Shown here: positions 1 to 10,400 of the stretch, piece by piece | How positions within the stretch are numbered: the stretch's first letter is position 1 | Layout of the letters: each line of letters opens with the position of its first letter | From: Scedosporium boydii | Taxonomy: Eukaryota > Ascomycota > Sordariomycetes > Microascales > Microascaceae | Length of the DNA stretch: 64,000 bases | Direction of reading: 5' to 3' | Assembly: GCA_002221725.1 (NCBI GenBank) | Contig: NJFT01000033.1 | Coordinates: 124,001-188,000, forward strand | Program-made: the position numbers and the translations under genes | The notes under the pieces: model-generated | Seen by the model: only the letters and a program-made list of their open reading frames with translations | What the model was told of the DNA's origin: nothing | Databases searched by the model: none

Positions 1-1021
1 TGATGGTCGGGTGGGAGTAGAGACAGCACGATATCGACATGATTGACAGAACTAGCGCCGTGAACGCGGCACGCCTCGCGCCCGGTGGCCGGGTCTCCGG
101 AGGATCCCAGAACTTGGCGTAGTCCCTGCGGAACGTTGGGATGTGAATAATCCGGTGCAGTTGTTCAAAGATATCGAGGTAGACGGTAACGAGGGCATCG
201 GATTCCTCCTTAGTCGGCAAAAGGGACTCTAGCAAAAGATCCGGCTCGAGGGCTAGCTTCTCCCGCACTTCGGTTCGCATCTTCCGATCCTTGCCCTTGC
301 GATCATGAAGCTTCACCGACCTCAGCAGCTCGTCGGCCGTTTCCTTCATGAAGGGCGACAAGCCCGTCAGCTCCGCCATGGCCATCGCAGCGCTATGTGG
401 GCCCAGGAATCGCGTTCGGAATTCCTTGAACCTCACGAACCGAAGTTCGCCCTTCTCGGCGCCAAAGGGTAGATTCTGCGCGCTATTGCGGGCTTCCTCC
501 GCCGCCCCCTCTTGATCGCCAGCCTGGGTAGACGGTGACGTCGTGGCTACGGGCGTGCTGCCATCTAGGGATCCTCTATGTCGGGACATCTCCTTCTTCA
601 GCTGGACAATCTCGTGCTCCAGCTTTCGAATCCTCTCATGATCCCTCTCACGAATGGGAGACTGGGTGGTGTCCAGGCGTCGAAAGTCTGGCGGCAGAGA
701 ATTATAGTCCGACGCAGCATTGATGACCTTGCCGGACCTCGTCTCATACTGGCACCGACCCGGCGTCTCGCTCCTGATGCATCGATCGCATGGCAGTGCG
801 CGATTGCAAGATAACTTCCGGCGCCTGCACTCGAGGCAGCTTAGCCTAACGCGCTGTCGCTTCCTGGAAGGTTTCGCCGGGTCGTTTTCACCATCGCCAG
901 CCCTATCTCCATCGTGATCGCCGCCGCCGGCCCCGTCTTCATCCATACCCATCATCGTCACCGTTTTGGAAGACGCCTCCGGGCTGCCGGGCTGCTCCTG
1001 GGACTTTATCGCAAGACTCAT
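1..1021 (-). CDS. Zn2Cys6 (GAL4-type) transcription factor, 5' part only
   Basis: Nuclear DNA-binding regulator of the fungal binuclear zinc cluster class. The reading frame is open from an ATG at 1021 through the left edge (about 340 codons), so the 3' end is missing. After an acidic, Gly-rich leader the cluster runs from Cys62 to Cys90 with spacing CX2CX6CX5CX2CX8C (core SCLECRRRKLSC), preceded by the basic stretch RKRQRVRL. A short leucine-rich coiled coil follows (ERIRKLEHEIVQLKKEM), as expected for a linker/dimerisation element. From about residue 285 the start of the fungal-specific transcription factor domain is visible (LVTVYLDIFEQLHRIIHIP). The target genes cannot be told from the sequence, and no neighbour suggests a pathway. 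Family assignment is firm; orthology is not known. Confidence 0.92.
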   Translation of the reverse strand, partial: MSLAIKSQEQPGSPEASSKTVTMMGMDEDGAGGGDHDGDRAGDGENDPAKPSRKRQRVRLSCLECRRRKLSCNRALPCDRCIRSETPGRCQYETRSGKVINAASDYNSLPPDFRRLDTTQSPIRERDHERIRKLEHEIVQLKKEMSRHRGSLDGSTPVATTSPSTQAGDQEGAAEEARNSAQNLPFGAEKGELRFVRFKEFRTRFLGPHSAAMAMAELTGLSPFMKETADELLRSVKLHDRKGKDRKMRTEVREKLALEPDLLLESLLPTKEESDALVTVYLDIFEQLHRIIHIPTFRRDYAKFWDPPETRPPGARRAAFTALVLSIMSISCCLYSHPTI

Positions 1022-2048
1022 GGCTTAAATTAATTCAAAGCAAGCAAACAAAAAGCAAGACGAGGGGAAAAAAGGAAAATTCACCCGTCAAAGCTGGTCG
1101 TCAGAGCCAGCTCTGCTCATGGGTTGGGTTGACCGACAAGGCTGAGAGAGAATGGCGGAATGTCAGCAACCTCTTTGGCCCTTCCGCCGCTCGTAGCCGA
1201 AGGCCGAAGACCGACTGAGCCCCTCAGTGGTCGAATCAATAGAGCAGATTCTCAAAAGGTCCCGTCCGTCGGGGATCGGAGCATGCAAGAAGATATCGGG
1301 GAAGGAAAAAAACAATCAGAAAGGGCCGGAGCGAATAGTGTAATTGCCGGGTTTGTTCTTTCCAGCTTCTTCCCCTCAAAAAAACGGGCTCCTTCGCAAA
1401 AAAATTGTCAAGGCGGGAGGGATTTTTCTGCTTAATTGCCGGGTGGTATGTTGCGGCGCGCTTTGAATTTTTTCGAGTCTCGCCACAAGGCGTTCGTTCC
1501 CTACGCCTCGTTGACAACTGAGAGGGAATGATCTAGGATGAGAACCCCATTGAGAATCGCGAGCGTGCATGTGAGTGTGAGTGATGCTGGGTGTGAAGAC
1601 TTGGCAGAGTCGCTGTCTCTAGGATAGACATCAATGGACTTGAGGTTTACCCCAACTGTTCGGTGAGAGTGAGTGAGCCGGCCGCTGGAACTTGCCGAGC
1701 CCCATCAAAGTTCCAACGTCAAATGAGGAGGGGCGAAAGGGAGGCAAAGCCGAAGGAGGAATGGTGTGATTGGCAGGTGCTGCCAATTGGATGAAGGACG
1801 CTTGGACGGTTGAGCCAGCCGTGTCGAAGACGGTTTGGGTTTGCTGGATCACGCCGCTAGCCTTGTCTGTTTATCGCTGGGCTTGGATTACTAAGGTACA
1901 GATGAGTGGATTACCGAGGACCCGGCCGGAAGTCCTGTCCCACCCCCTGTCCGACTACTTGGTAAGACAACATTGAATTTCATTCAACTTGTACTTTTAA
2001 AACACTACCATGAAACACGCCATAAAAAAGTATATATAAAAGTATATA
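1022..2048. other. Intergenic, upstream of the Zn2Cys6 gene
   Basis: No convincing gene. It contains the promoter and leader of the divergent minus-strand regulator. The last about 80 bases are AT-rich (TATATA-type runs at 2031-2048) and form the left insertion flank of the mariner-like element. Confidence 0.5.
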
Positions 2049-2072
2049 CAGTAAAAGGCGAAATGGGTGTCG
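2049..2072 (+). repeat. Left terminal inverted repeat (24 bp)
   Basis: Exact inverted match to 4705-4728. It starts with CAGT directly after a TA at 2047-2048. No clear similarity continues inward beyond 2072. Confidence 0.88.
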
Positions 2073-2515
2073 TGGCTTTCGGCAGTTTATTATTTTTAGC
2101 GGGGTCCGTTTCCAGGAATCTGGCTTGATAATTGTACTCCCAAGGTACTATTACTAATCGTCATAACGAAGCGGCAAAGGGCAAGGCAATTACTACGCAG
2201 GCATACTAGTACATTACTGGATTTAAAGCACAGGCCAATAATACAACGGAAACAGTCAGGCACGCACCTATTGCCTGTCATCCGATGGATTGGAGTAACC
2301 CGGCCATCCCGGCAGCCCTCCGGCCTTGCACTCCAACATTCAGCGGTGGCCTATCAGGCAAAAGAGACTGAAGAGTCATGTAGAGTTTCCGGCTGCGCTA
2401 TCAAGCGAGATGTTGGCGTGAGACCCTTACAGTTGGGAGAAAGTCTTTGCTAGACTCTTGGGGATCATCTGGCGACCTGAATCTTAGCCCGCTGCTATTA
2501 TAGTACGGAAATGCT

Positions 2516-2873
2516 CTACAGAATGGGCTGAGAAGGGAGATAATGATCGCTGGAAACCTCGTCGCCATCATTGAGGGCTTCTAAGGCTTCATCTTCTAAA
2601 AAGTTTGCCGTGGCTGATGACAGTGCCTGGATTCTTCCGAACATCCTATCCATAGATCTGACTACATTTGCTACCTAGTATGAAAGTAGAAATCATTTTT
2701 TCGTTACATAAATACCTATTACCTGCTTCCCGGCAAGCTCGACACTCCTCACTTAACCACCACTATCAAAGGTTACACGAAGTCGTGGCAGGTTCCAATT
2801 CGCAAAGCGGGTAATATTTTCCCAGCTTCGCCACAATCTCTCATGCGTATTCTGACGTAGCGGTCTTTTATTG
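2516..2873 (-). pseudogene. Unrecognised coding relic with one intron, inside the mobile element
   Basis: Minus-strand sequence that reads like protein but is not recognised. The last exon (2516-2674) encodes a segment beginning VANVVRSMDRMFGRIQ and running through an acidic stretch (FLEDEALEALNDGDE) to a TAG stop at 2516. A 48-base intron with GTAATA donor and CTAG acceptor (2675-2722) keeps phase with an upstream piece ending VELAGKQ. Further upstream, segments such as ERLWRSWENITRFANWNL lie in the same frame but are interrupted by a TAA near 2753, and the frame closes again near 2873. This looks like the degraded 3' end of a gene, either a passenger or a second transposon protein. Confidence 0.4.
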
Positions 2874-3156
2874 TCTCTTTATGAACAAATATAAATTGCG
2901 ACAAATCGCGACTGATGGATTGCTCCGGGCTTCATTTAACTTCACTTTCGAGCGTGTCGTCCAGGAGTGATTCCTCATCTTCTTCGTTTAGTGATCATTT
3001 CTCCCGTATACCATACACATTGCCATTGATCTCTGCCGCGTACTAGCTGGCCCGGAGGTATTACTCCAGCTTGAGGTCGTAGGTAACTACTTTCCTTCCC
3101 TTTTCGCTGCCATTCTGATAAGTAAGGGGAATTCGCAGGGCGCTTACTGTCTTGAG

Positions 3157-3519
3157 ATGCCGTTTTTCACCGGAAAACCTATATGTCCGGGTTGCGGGGA
3201 AGAGACGGAGCCTGGCACAACCTCCGCTCAGAACGACAAGGGAAATGCGGGCCGTCCTTTCTACAAGTGTGACACTGAAGGCTGCGAAGAATCCTTTTTC
3301 TGCTTTAACGATGACCGCGGAATCGAACTGGGAAACGAACCCTGCTATTGCGGGAGACCTTCTCGGCGCCTTGTTACCCACCGGGAACCCGATGGGTCTG
3401 CAGGAACTATGCTTCGATGTGCAATTGGGGTTTGCCCTTTCAGGGATGATAAGAGACAGAAATCAATAATCATTCCAGCCAGAGACTTCAAAGCTTGGAT
3501 ACAGGAAGGAAAGGTTTAA
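3157..3519 (+). CDS. Small tandem GRF-like zinc-ribbon protein
   Basis: An intronless 120-residue protein with two Cys-rich ribbons. The first uses Cys10, Cys13, Cys38 and Cys43 around a GRPFYKC core; the second uses Cys63, Cys65, Cys88 and Cys93, with CYCGRPSRR and LRCAIGVCPF. The GRxFYxC and CxCG...C....CxF patterns match GRF-type zinc ribbons, found in APE2, NEIL3 and topoisomerase III alpha, where they bind single-stranded DNA or RNA. Here the ribbons make up almost the whole protein, with no catalytic domain. The gene is intact although it lies between the terminal repeats of a mariner-like element whose transposase is ruined. Whether it is a captured host gene or a regular element gene is unknown. 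Function is inferred from fold only. Confidence 0.75.
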   Translation: MPFFTGKPICPGCGEETEPGTTSAQNDKGNAGRPFYKCDTEGCEESFFCFNDDRGIELGNEPCYCGRPSRRLVTHREPDGSAGTMLRCAIGVCPFRDDKRQKSIIIPARDFKAWIQEGKV

Positions 3520-3592
3520 CTTGTCTTGTGGGGGAACTTGGAAATCATGCTTGTCCAAGAAGAATTTTTCATCAACGCGATAGGCAGCAGCC

Positions 3593-4490
3593 ATTAAGCA
3601 TCCAGCTTATTCGGCATTATAAGTATGAGGTAGTGATGGAAGTGACTCTCCGCGATATCCACATCGTCACCCACCACATGGACGTACTAATACTCTAGAA
3701 ACATTTGAAACTTTCTTATAATGAAGTCTTCGTTTTCGTACTACTTTTTCTTAATGAAATTTTTTTAGCACCCTAAAGTACTCCTCAATAGGGTTAAAGT
3801 CAGGCGAGTACGGTGACAGGTACTCTACAACTACTCCTACATCTTGGCATTGAAACGGAGTAGTGCAGCCTACCCGTACACACTATAAGAAATAAGAAAA
3901 GAAGAAAGAAGTGGTCAAATGGTCAAGAATAGTTCCTGCAAGAAGTGCTGCAGTTCTTCTGGCAGGAATAGTGAAATGGGACGCCGGAAATGACTGATCA
4001 GTGGGAATAGAGCCACATCAGGAAAGAAGAAGGCTTCCAAATAGGGGGAAGCCAAGAAGTAGTGAAATGGTCAAATAGAGGACACTTTCACACACAAAAT
4101 AATAGAAGAACTGTCTGGGAACAGTGCCAGACAAGAACTATAGGAACTGACCAAAAAGGAGTCAATTGGCAGAAGGACTAATGACTGAAACTAATGATAC
4201 TGAAGAACTTGATGAACCTCAAGAAGAAGAACAGGAAGAATTCCTTCTGGAAGAAGGAAAGGAAGAAAAGTCATGCCCCCGTCATCGCAAAGGAACAAAG
4301 TTCTTCCGCCCTGCCCTGCGGCCCATGTGAGAACTGCACCCATTCCACTGCAGTCACCTCTTTCCCCATCTCAGCATATTCGCAGAATTTTCTCTCAATA
4401 GTACTAAGAAGCGTTGTCTATAATGATGGCGGACTTTGGCAATGGGTATCTACTACAGTGATGCAGTAACTAGGCTATGAAGTCCCCAAA
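3593..4490 (-). pseudogene. Degenerate Tc1/mariner DDE_3-type transposase, interrupted
   Basis: Reading the minus strand from about 4490, the frame gives LLHHCSRYPLPKSAIIIDNAS (with decay), the second catalytic Asp motif of this superfamily (codons for IIIDNA at 4411-4427). After an interruption (about 3850-4376) the frame resumes with GVVVEYLSPYSPDFNPIEE. The SPDFNPIEE block at 3781-3807 carries the last catalytic acidic residue. A frameshift later, the typical tail is visible (YENEDFIIRKF, VVGDDVDIAESHF), ending at a TAA at 3593. Several in-frame stops and shifts rule out function. The N-terminal helix-turn-helix region and first catalytic Asp are not found between 4490 and the right terminal repeat. 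Confidence 0.8.
3850..4376. mobile_element. About 0.5-kb insertion splitting the transposase relic
   Basis: The transposase reading frame breaks after the codons for LRIC (near 4375) and resumes at CQDVGVVVEYL (near 3850), two blocks that should be adjacent. The joint carries a near-duplicate 10-mer, CATCTTGGCA at 3840-3849 and CATCTCAGCA at 4367-4376, consistent with an old target-site duplication. The inserted ends share only weak inverted similarity. A glutamate-rich stretch (codons from 4181, TEELDEPQEEEQEEF) is visible but unrecognised. Confidence 0.45.
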
Positions 4491-4704
4491 TAAATCACTA
4501 TCTATTAATCCCTAGTCTACTTACCTTAGTATGATGCCGTCTTGGAAATGGGAGGAAGGACGGGAGGGCAGATGGGTTAAATGACACGTTTGGACCTTTG
4601 TTAGGTCTTGCTCCCTGAGTACCTCCCTAGTACAAAGTCACCTATAATGCCATCCAGGAACCAGGCCAACTCCGCAGTACCTAAAAAGTTAACTAAAATT
4701 TTAG

Positions 4705-4728
4705 CGACACCCATTTCGCCTTTTACTG
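4705..4728 (-). repeat. Right terminal inverted repeat (24 bp)
   Basis: Exact inverted copy of 2049-2072, followed by TA at 4729-4730. It lies 70 bases downstream of the GT61 stop codon at 4799-4801 (in that gene's orientation). Confidence 0.88.
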
Positions 4729-4798
4729 TATTTATATATCTAAATAGATATCCCTATATAATTATAAGATATATCTTTATTTTACGTCAAGTTCAGAA

Positions 4799-6403
4799 TC
4801 AATTCACGTCGTAATTCCACGGCCCCTTAGAATACATAGACTTGATTGCCGCATCCATAATATCCAAGAATCTGCCCTCCTCAATCCAGACATCCTCCCA
4901 ATGCCAATCTCCCCGCCTCTGCTTCATGCTCCGACTATTAACCGTGATGGCCGCCTTCGTGTTCTCGGTTACAGCCTCAGCATGCACACGGAAATAGTTC
5001 AGGCCTCGCTTAATAGCCAAATTTCGATAACCGTATTGATCTAGACTGGCAGGCTGGATCTCTACCACAGTCCCGAGCCCCTCACGCATGAACATGATAT
5101 GCGTGAGACCAGCGCCGTGGACACCGACAAGCAAGTCCGTGTCACGCACGACGCTAAGTTGCTCGGCGAGGGGGATGGCGGCGAAATCGATCATGCGAAT
5201 GGTAACGCGCGGATGTCTCCTCCCTAGTTCGGCAAAGAGGGCGTCCTGGTTTTCGAGTCTACGGTGACGACGGTCGATAAAGGTGACCATGATGGGATCT
5301 TTGGAGGTACGGGGGGCAGGGTCGACGACGTTGTAAAAGAAGAGCACGCGGCGAGAAAAAGTTGAAAGTGTGGGCGCCGAGGTGCACGGCGTGGATGCCC
5401 ATTCGTCCTGCCAAAGAGGGTTGCCCGCTCCTGCGAGGGGGATGATGATGTCGGCTTGTCGTACGGTCTTAATAGCCGCTGGGGAGGCGAGAAGCTCGTG
5501 GAGGCGGACGGGCTTACGCTTGGCGAATAGGGTCCAGAGATCGAAGTAGGGACCGTCGGGGCGCTTATCGACGACGACGACCTGAGTATTGGCAGCGTCC
5601 TCCGGCACCTGGAAGAGTGGCTCCCCTTTTCTAAGAGGATCGCGCGACATGCTCAGCACATCAAAGGTCATCAAAGCGGAGAAGATCTCCATCATGCAAT
5701 GCCACAGGTTTCCCTCACCCTCCCTCTTAAGTAGGAGAAACTTTCTAGGAGGTTCAAGACTCAATTCGTCTTCGAGCAGGGCCGCGTGTTGTGACTTGGC
5801 CCCAATTTCCGTCTCGACGTCATCATCACTGCCTATGGGTTTGGAGATCAGGTCGATGGCAGCAGAGAAGATCTGACGCGGCCCAGTGTCATACCAGTAC
5901 GACTTGATCTCCTGAAAAGGAATTATACCGCGACTCGTCTCCTGCGGCTCAATGTCTCGTAGCTTGCAGCCGAGACGGAACTTCCCGCTCTCCGAATCTA
6001 AGGTAGCTCCACGGCCGATGCAGAAGGAATCGGGTTTCTTCTCGCCGCGGGAATAAGTGTGGAAGCACGTCAAGGTTGACCGCGAGTCGTGGGTACAGTA
6101 GGAGGCGGCATTATCGCGGAGAGATTCGAGGTACTTGAGGGAAAGACGGGCAGCGCAGGTATCGTCTGGTGGGCGGATGCTGTAATCTGTAGGTGGAGGT
6201 AGAACTTGAAGTCCGCCGTCAGAGGCCGAAGCAGACGACTCGCCGGCGAGGTGGGGATGTGTTAGAGAAGATGGAAACGCTCGCTGCGTGGGTGCGTGGT
6301 TGGGAAGATAGAGGCGCGACACAACATAGAAGCTCAAAAGGCAGATCGTAAGGAGCAAAAGCGTTATTCGGCGGCGTTTCGGCGTAAGACCTAGCACTAA
6401 CAT
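4799..6403 (-). CDS. Glycosyltransferase family 61 (EOGT/DUF563-like) type II membrane protein
   Basis: Predicted Golgi/ER glycosyltransferase of 534 residues. The ATG at 6403 has A at -3 and starts directly before a basic patch (TPKRRRIT) and one membrane segment (LLLLTICLLSFYVVSRLYL), the usual type II layout; the frame is open further upstream but without an earlier ATG. The C-terminal half carries the GT61 signature, LLVGVHGAGLTHIMFMREG, followed by VVEIQPASLDQYGYRNLA. GT61 enzymes transfer xylose, N-acetylglucosamine or related sugars to glycans or protein; the donor and acceptor cannot be told here. No introns. Its 3' flank has been hit by the mariner-like element, whose end is 70 bases past the stop, so its poly(A) region may lie partly in transposon DNA. 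Confidence 0.88.
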   Translation of the reverse strand: MLVLGLTPKRRRITLLLLTICLLSFYVVSRLYLPNHAPTQRAFPSSLTHPHLAGESSASASDGGLQVLPPPTDYSIRPPDDTCAARLSLKYLESLRDNAASYCTHDSRSTLTCFHTYSRGEKKPDSFCIGRGATLDSESGKFRLGCKLRDIEPQETSRGIIPFQEIKSYWYDTGPRQIFSAAIDLISKPIGSDDDVETEIGAKSQHAALLEDELSLEPPRKFLLLKREGEGNLWHCMMEIFSALMTFDVLSMSRDPLRKGEPLFQVPEDAANTQVVVVDKRPDGPYFDLWTLFAKRKPVRLHELLASPAAIKTVRQADIIIPLAGAGNPLWQDEWASTPCTSAPTLSTFSRRVLFFYNVVDPAPRTSKDPIMVTFIDRRHRRLENQDALFAELGRRHPRVTIRMIDFAAIPLAEQLSVVRDTDLLVGVHGAGLTHIMFMREGLGTVVEIQPASLDQYGYRNLAIKRGLNYFRVHAEAVTENTKAAITVNSRSMKQRRGDWHWEDVWIEEGRFLDIMDAAIKSMYSKGPWNYDVN

Positions 6404-7421
6404 CCTCTGTAAACCTTCCCTTGAAAGGTAAGAAAAGTATATGGGTATCCAAAAGCAAGGACTCAGCAAATGGGTTAGTTTTAATTGTGCCTCAGCGAAC
6501 GAGAGGAGAGGGACGGGAGATCACTAGAGATATAAAGGTGAGACTGGAGAGGACGAGTCACTTCTAACTTATCAATTGAGGTAAGTACGAGCGCCTAGAA
6601 GCATTAGGACGTTTGCATTCGATCCATTCTCATAGCACGCTTGGCACCTGGGGCGTCTCCATTTGCTGTCCTCGAATACGAGGAAAGGCGACCTCGGGTT
6701 TGGCGAGTGAATCCACAGGATAATCGTGGCTGTGTGCCCATTCAGTATAGTTCAAGGCCCAACCCGCCTGCTACGTGCCTTGCCTTTTCTTTTTTTCTTC
6801 TCTTTTATTTCTCTATTTTCTTTCCCCCTCGAGTTTTGCCCTCTAGCAGACCGGGGGTACGAGGCCAGTCAGTCACACCATTAGGAATCGCGGCGAGAGT
6901 CACTGATGTGAGTGATAATCCATAGTTACTCTTCACCAGACGCTTAAAGTGGGCTCAAGTCTCCATAGACTTTGTTTGACTGGTATCAATTGACATCTAC
7001 TTTTGACTTCGGCACTCGACGTTCAAAATGCAAATAAACATTGAAGTCTCAAGCATAGTCCCCGAATATGAATATTTCTATAAACCCCATGGCGCCTCAT
7101 TAGGACTTGTGTGTGTGTAGTACAGTGAGTACAGGCTTTCTGGACGTCTTCAACAAAAGTCATCCGTTGGTATTTTGGTATCAGTTTTGAGTCCTTTCTA
7201 AGATAGATACCGATTTCGTAACCATCAATGAAACATAAAAAACATCTCTCGCAAGCGTTCAAATTAATCCACAATAGTTGCTACAAGGAACGAGGACGTG
7301 TGTGTCTGTGTGTGTCTGCATGCTACCGGACAGCGTGGTCGGGAGCGGTGGGCGGTCAATATGCCGGATTCGACTGACGATGTACAGAGCGCGGAGGGTT
7401 TGGCTGCACTGAATGAGAGAG
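6404..7421. other. Intergenic, GT61 promoter side
   Basis: No gene seen. It holds the promoter of the minus-strand GT61 gene (a strong pyrimidine run on the plus strand at about 6786-6835) and the 3' flank of the Gyp5-like gene, including short GT-rich tracts near 7110 and 7300. Confidence 0.45.
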
Positions 7422-10400
7422 TTAGACAAATTGCCGTTTGAGATCAGTCCACCGGCGAGTAAGTGCTTCGTGCTGAGAGTTAATCTGTATACAAACAAAC
7501 ATTAGCCAACAATCCTTGGTGGACACCCTAGGTAGCGCTTCGCTTATGAGAGGTGGCCAAAGGACAAAGGAAAGGGGCAACACAACATACCTCTGCATAC
7601 TGCATCTTAGTCTGCACAAGCTGCTCCTCAAGGTTGGTCAACTCCTGTTCAAGCCGCTGGTTCTCGTCGTGGACCTTCTGGTTCCTCTTCATCAAGTCGT
7701 CCCTCTCTAGCTGCCACGCCTGCTCAATCTCCTCCGGTTGCTTTTCGATGACAACGCGGAGCTCCCTGACTTGGCCCTTGAGGCTCTCGTTTTCATCCTT
7801 GAGCTCCTCGTTTTCGACCTTGGTATGGACCAATTCGGTGGCCATGGCCGCCTGCTCGGTGTCGGCGGCCTCGAGGCGCTCCTCGAGCTTCCGCAATTTG
7901 ATGGCAAGGCTCGCGCTCGTCGTCCTCAAGTTGTCGAGTTCGGTCTCGCGATCCTTTTCCGCTTTGGTCTTCTCCTCCCACTCGACGGTGTAGCTCTTTA
8001 GAAGTTCCGGCGTCAGCTTGACCTCGCACGCGTCCCGCACGAGCTGGTCAGCCCTGTACACTTCCTTGTCCAGGTTCGAGCTGGAGCTGCCAAAGAAGCC
8101 GTTCTCGAGAATGCTACCCGCGCTCGGGTCCTTGTCTATGTACACGTCGAACAGTTTGTCTTTGAGGAAGGTCGTGAGGTGCTGCATATCCGAGATCGCA
8201 AGCAACGCCGCTGCATTCTTTCGCATTAGGACGACGCCGAACCGTAAAATGGCAGAAAGGCCTTCAGATAAGATCAAGTCGTAGATTCGAAGAACTAGTT
8301 GCAATGGGAAGCGGTAGGCGAATAATGTGAGGAACCATTGCGTCGCATAGAGATGGGGGGAGATGTTTCGGCGGCGGAGGTGGCAATATAGGGCGGGTTC
8401 GAGATCTTCAAGTAAGCGTTCGAATTGGTATAGGCGGAGGTGGAGTCCGGGCATATCCTGGACGAAGAGGTCCCTTAGGTTATAGTGGTTCATCAGCCGC
8501 ACTAGGAGGGTAAAGGCTTCTTCTTCGGGCATCTGCATGGCGGGTTTTGTCGTTAGCTACGGACATATCAAAAGGAGCACTCGGGACCTGGAAAAACAAA
8601 TAGATTCTGGTAGACCCCAAGCCTACTTACGTTGAATAGGATAGGCATGACCAAGAAATTCATGCCCTGTGCGTATCCCACGCCCTCGTCAAAGAGAGCA
8701 TATGCCTTGCAGACTCCAAAGAGGCCCTCTTGGAGCCCAGCTGCGGCGGCATACTTGGAATAACTCGTCCTGGCGCCCAAATCTCGGCGGATGGTCTTTT
8801 CTAGCTTCTGAAGCATTGCGGCATCTTCCTTTTCCTTCTTCTTCCTCTCCGCCTCAGTGAGGAACTTCTCGCTAAGGGTTCGTGGAGAGGGGGTTCCGTT
8901 GGCTCCAGTGTGGTCGGAGTGGATGGAGGACGCCGACGAACCAACTGCGTCGTTCTGCACTGCGAGAGAGCCGTTCGTCGTCGCGCTCGCAGAGGTGCCA
9001 TTGCTGTTTCGGTCCTTTTGTTTCTCATTGCCGCGGGTGACAAGTTCCTTGTAGACCTGCTCGAGCTCTTCGTTCTTGCTCTGCGCTAGCACCTGCCACA
9101 CGACCCCGCGGATGGCGCTGGGAATACCAGTAGCAATAGCTCTATTGAGTTCGTCTGCGCTAGACCTCGCCACGGCCGCCGGACCTTCGTAAACGACGGA
9201 TTGCCAGAGATCCCAGTCGACGTCCGCTTCAGCAATTGCCGAGGGACCGGCGGAGACGCCCGATGCAGTGCCAGGCGCAAGGTGCTTGTCCGCCGACTCG
9301 TTGCTCTTTACGCTGGGAGGCTTATGGGTGCCAGGTGTGATGGGGACAGCGCCGGCTTTGTCGTCATCGCCAGTGGGCACTGTAACCCCGGCCTCTTCTC
9401 TCATTCGCACGAGCTTAAAGCGATCCTTCAAACTATTGGTATTGGTCGTACCATTGGCGGAGGCCCCCTCCTCGTCCAACTTGCCTAGCATCATTTCCGG
9501 GTTGCTTGTTAGAGTCGCGATGGAGCTGGCTGTATTCCGCCTAGGCGACACCTGAGTGGCAGGAGGAGACGTGTTGCCGTCCTTGTGCGTCGAGTTCCGA
9601 GACAGCCAGGAAAAAGGACTTGTGAGTTTTCGGGTAGGGGGTGCGGGGGCGCTGATATGACTGGTTGATAGGGTGGAAGGCGCTGGCGGTGACGGGATAG
9701 GGCTTCGCGATGCGGAATCTGCAGAGGGGGACCAGGGCATAGATGGAAGTGCGTTCGTGATGCTGCTTAGCGAGAGAGTCTTGGACGCCTCCTTGGGGAT
9801 GTGGTTCTTGGACGTGGGGTTTTCTATTATTCACGGGACGATCAGTCAATGCACATGGATAATCAATTTATGCTGTGCGCCCTGAGCCTGACGAACCTTG
9901 TTTTTGTGGGGGTGTCAAATCGTCGTCTAGATTGACATTCTCTAGGTTGGACGTATCGGATAGGTGGCTGGATTGAACAGAGTCATGGTGCTTCTCCTGC
10001 GTAGAGTGGTTCTCGGGAGTGGGCGCACTTTCGTCAGTTTGGCCGGGGGGTAGAGCCGCAGCGGGAGCGGATTCCTTTTCGAGAGTGCTCTTTGCTTCTG
10101 GATCGGACAGGGGCGCCTGCTGTGTCTGCGAGGGAGATCGCTTCGTTAATGATCGAGCTGAGGCAGTTTCGGGCACATCCTCGTGGAACTCCTGTACGAC
10201 GAAAAAAGAAAACGCCAAATGTCAGCTCGAGATATCCACGGGTAAGCACAGGTAAGCGCGCGAGGACAAGATTGCGTAGGTAGCGAGCGATCGCTGGGAG
10301 GACACAAAAAAAGGGGATCGACAGTCATGATCATTTCATACCTGCTTCTCAACAGCGTCTTCCATGCTCTCAGAAGACGAGTCGTCTCGCCTGGAGACTG

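Larger units (their letters stand above)
2049..4728 (-). mobile_element. Tc1/mariner-like element, non-autonomous, carrying a GRF zinc-ribbon gene
   Basis: The 24 bases at 2049-2072 recur as an exact inverted copy at 4705-4728. The element begins CAGTAAAAGG and ends CCTTTTACTG, and each end abuts a TA dinucleotide (2047-2048 and 4729-4730), the expected target duplication of Tc1/mariner transposons. Inside, on the minus strand, are pieces of a DDE_3-type transposase with many stops (3593-4490), broken by about 0.5 kb of foreign sequence; its N-terminal half is not recognisable. The 2049-3590 part holds an intact plus-strand gene (3157-3519) and a decayed minus-strand coding relic (2516-2873). 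Perfect ends with a dead transposase suggest mobilisation in trans. That the end repeats and the inner transposase belong to the same family is inferred from position and TA duplication, not proven. Confidence 0.75.
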
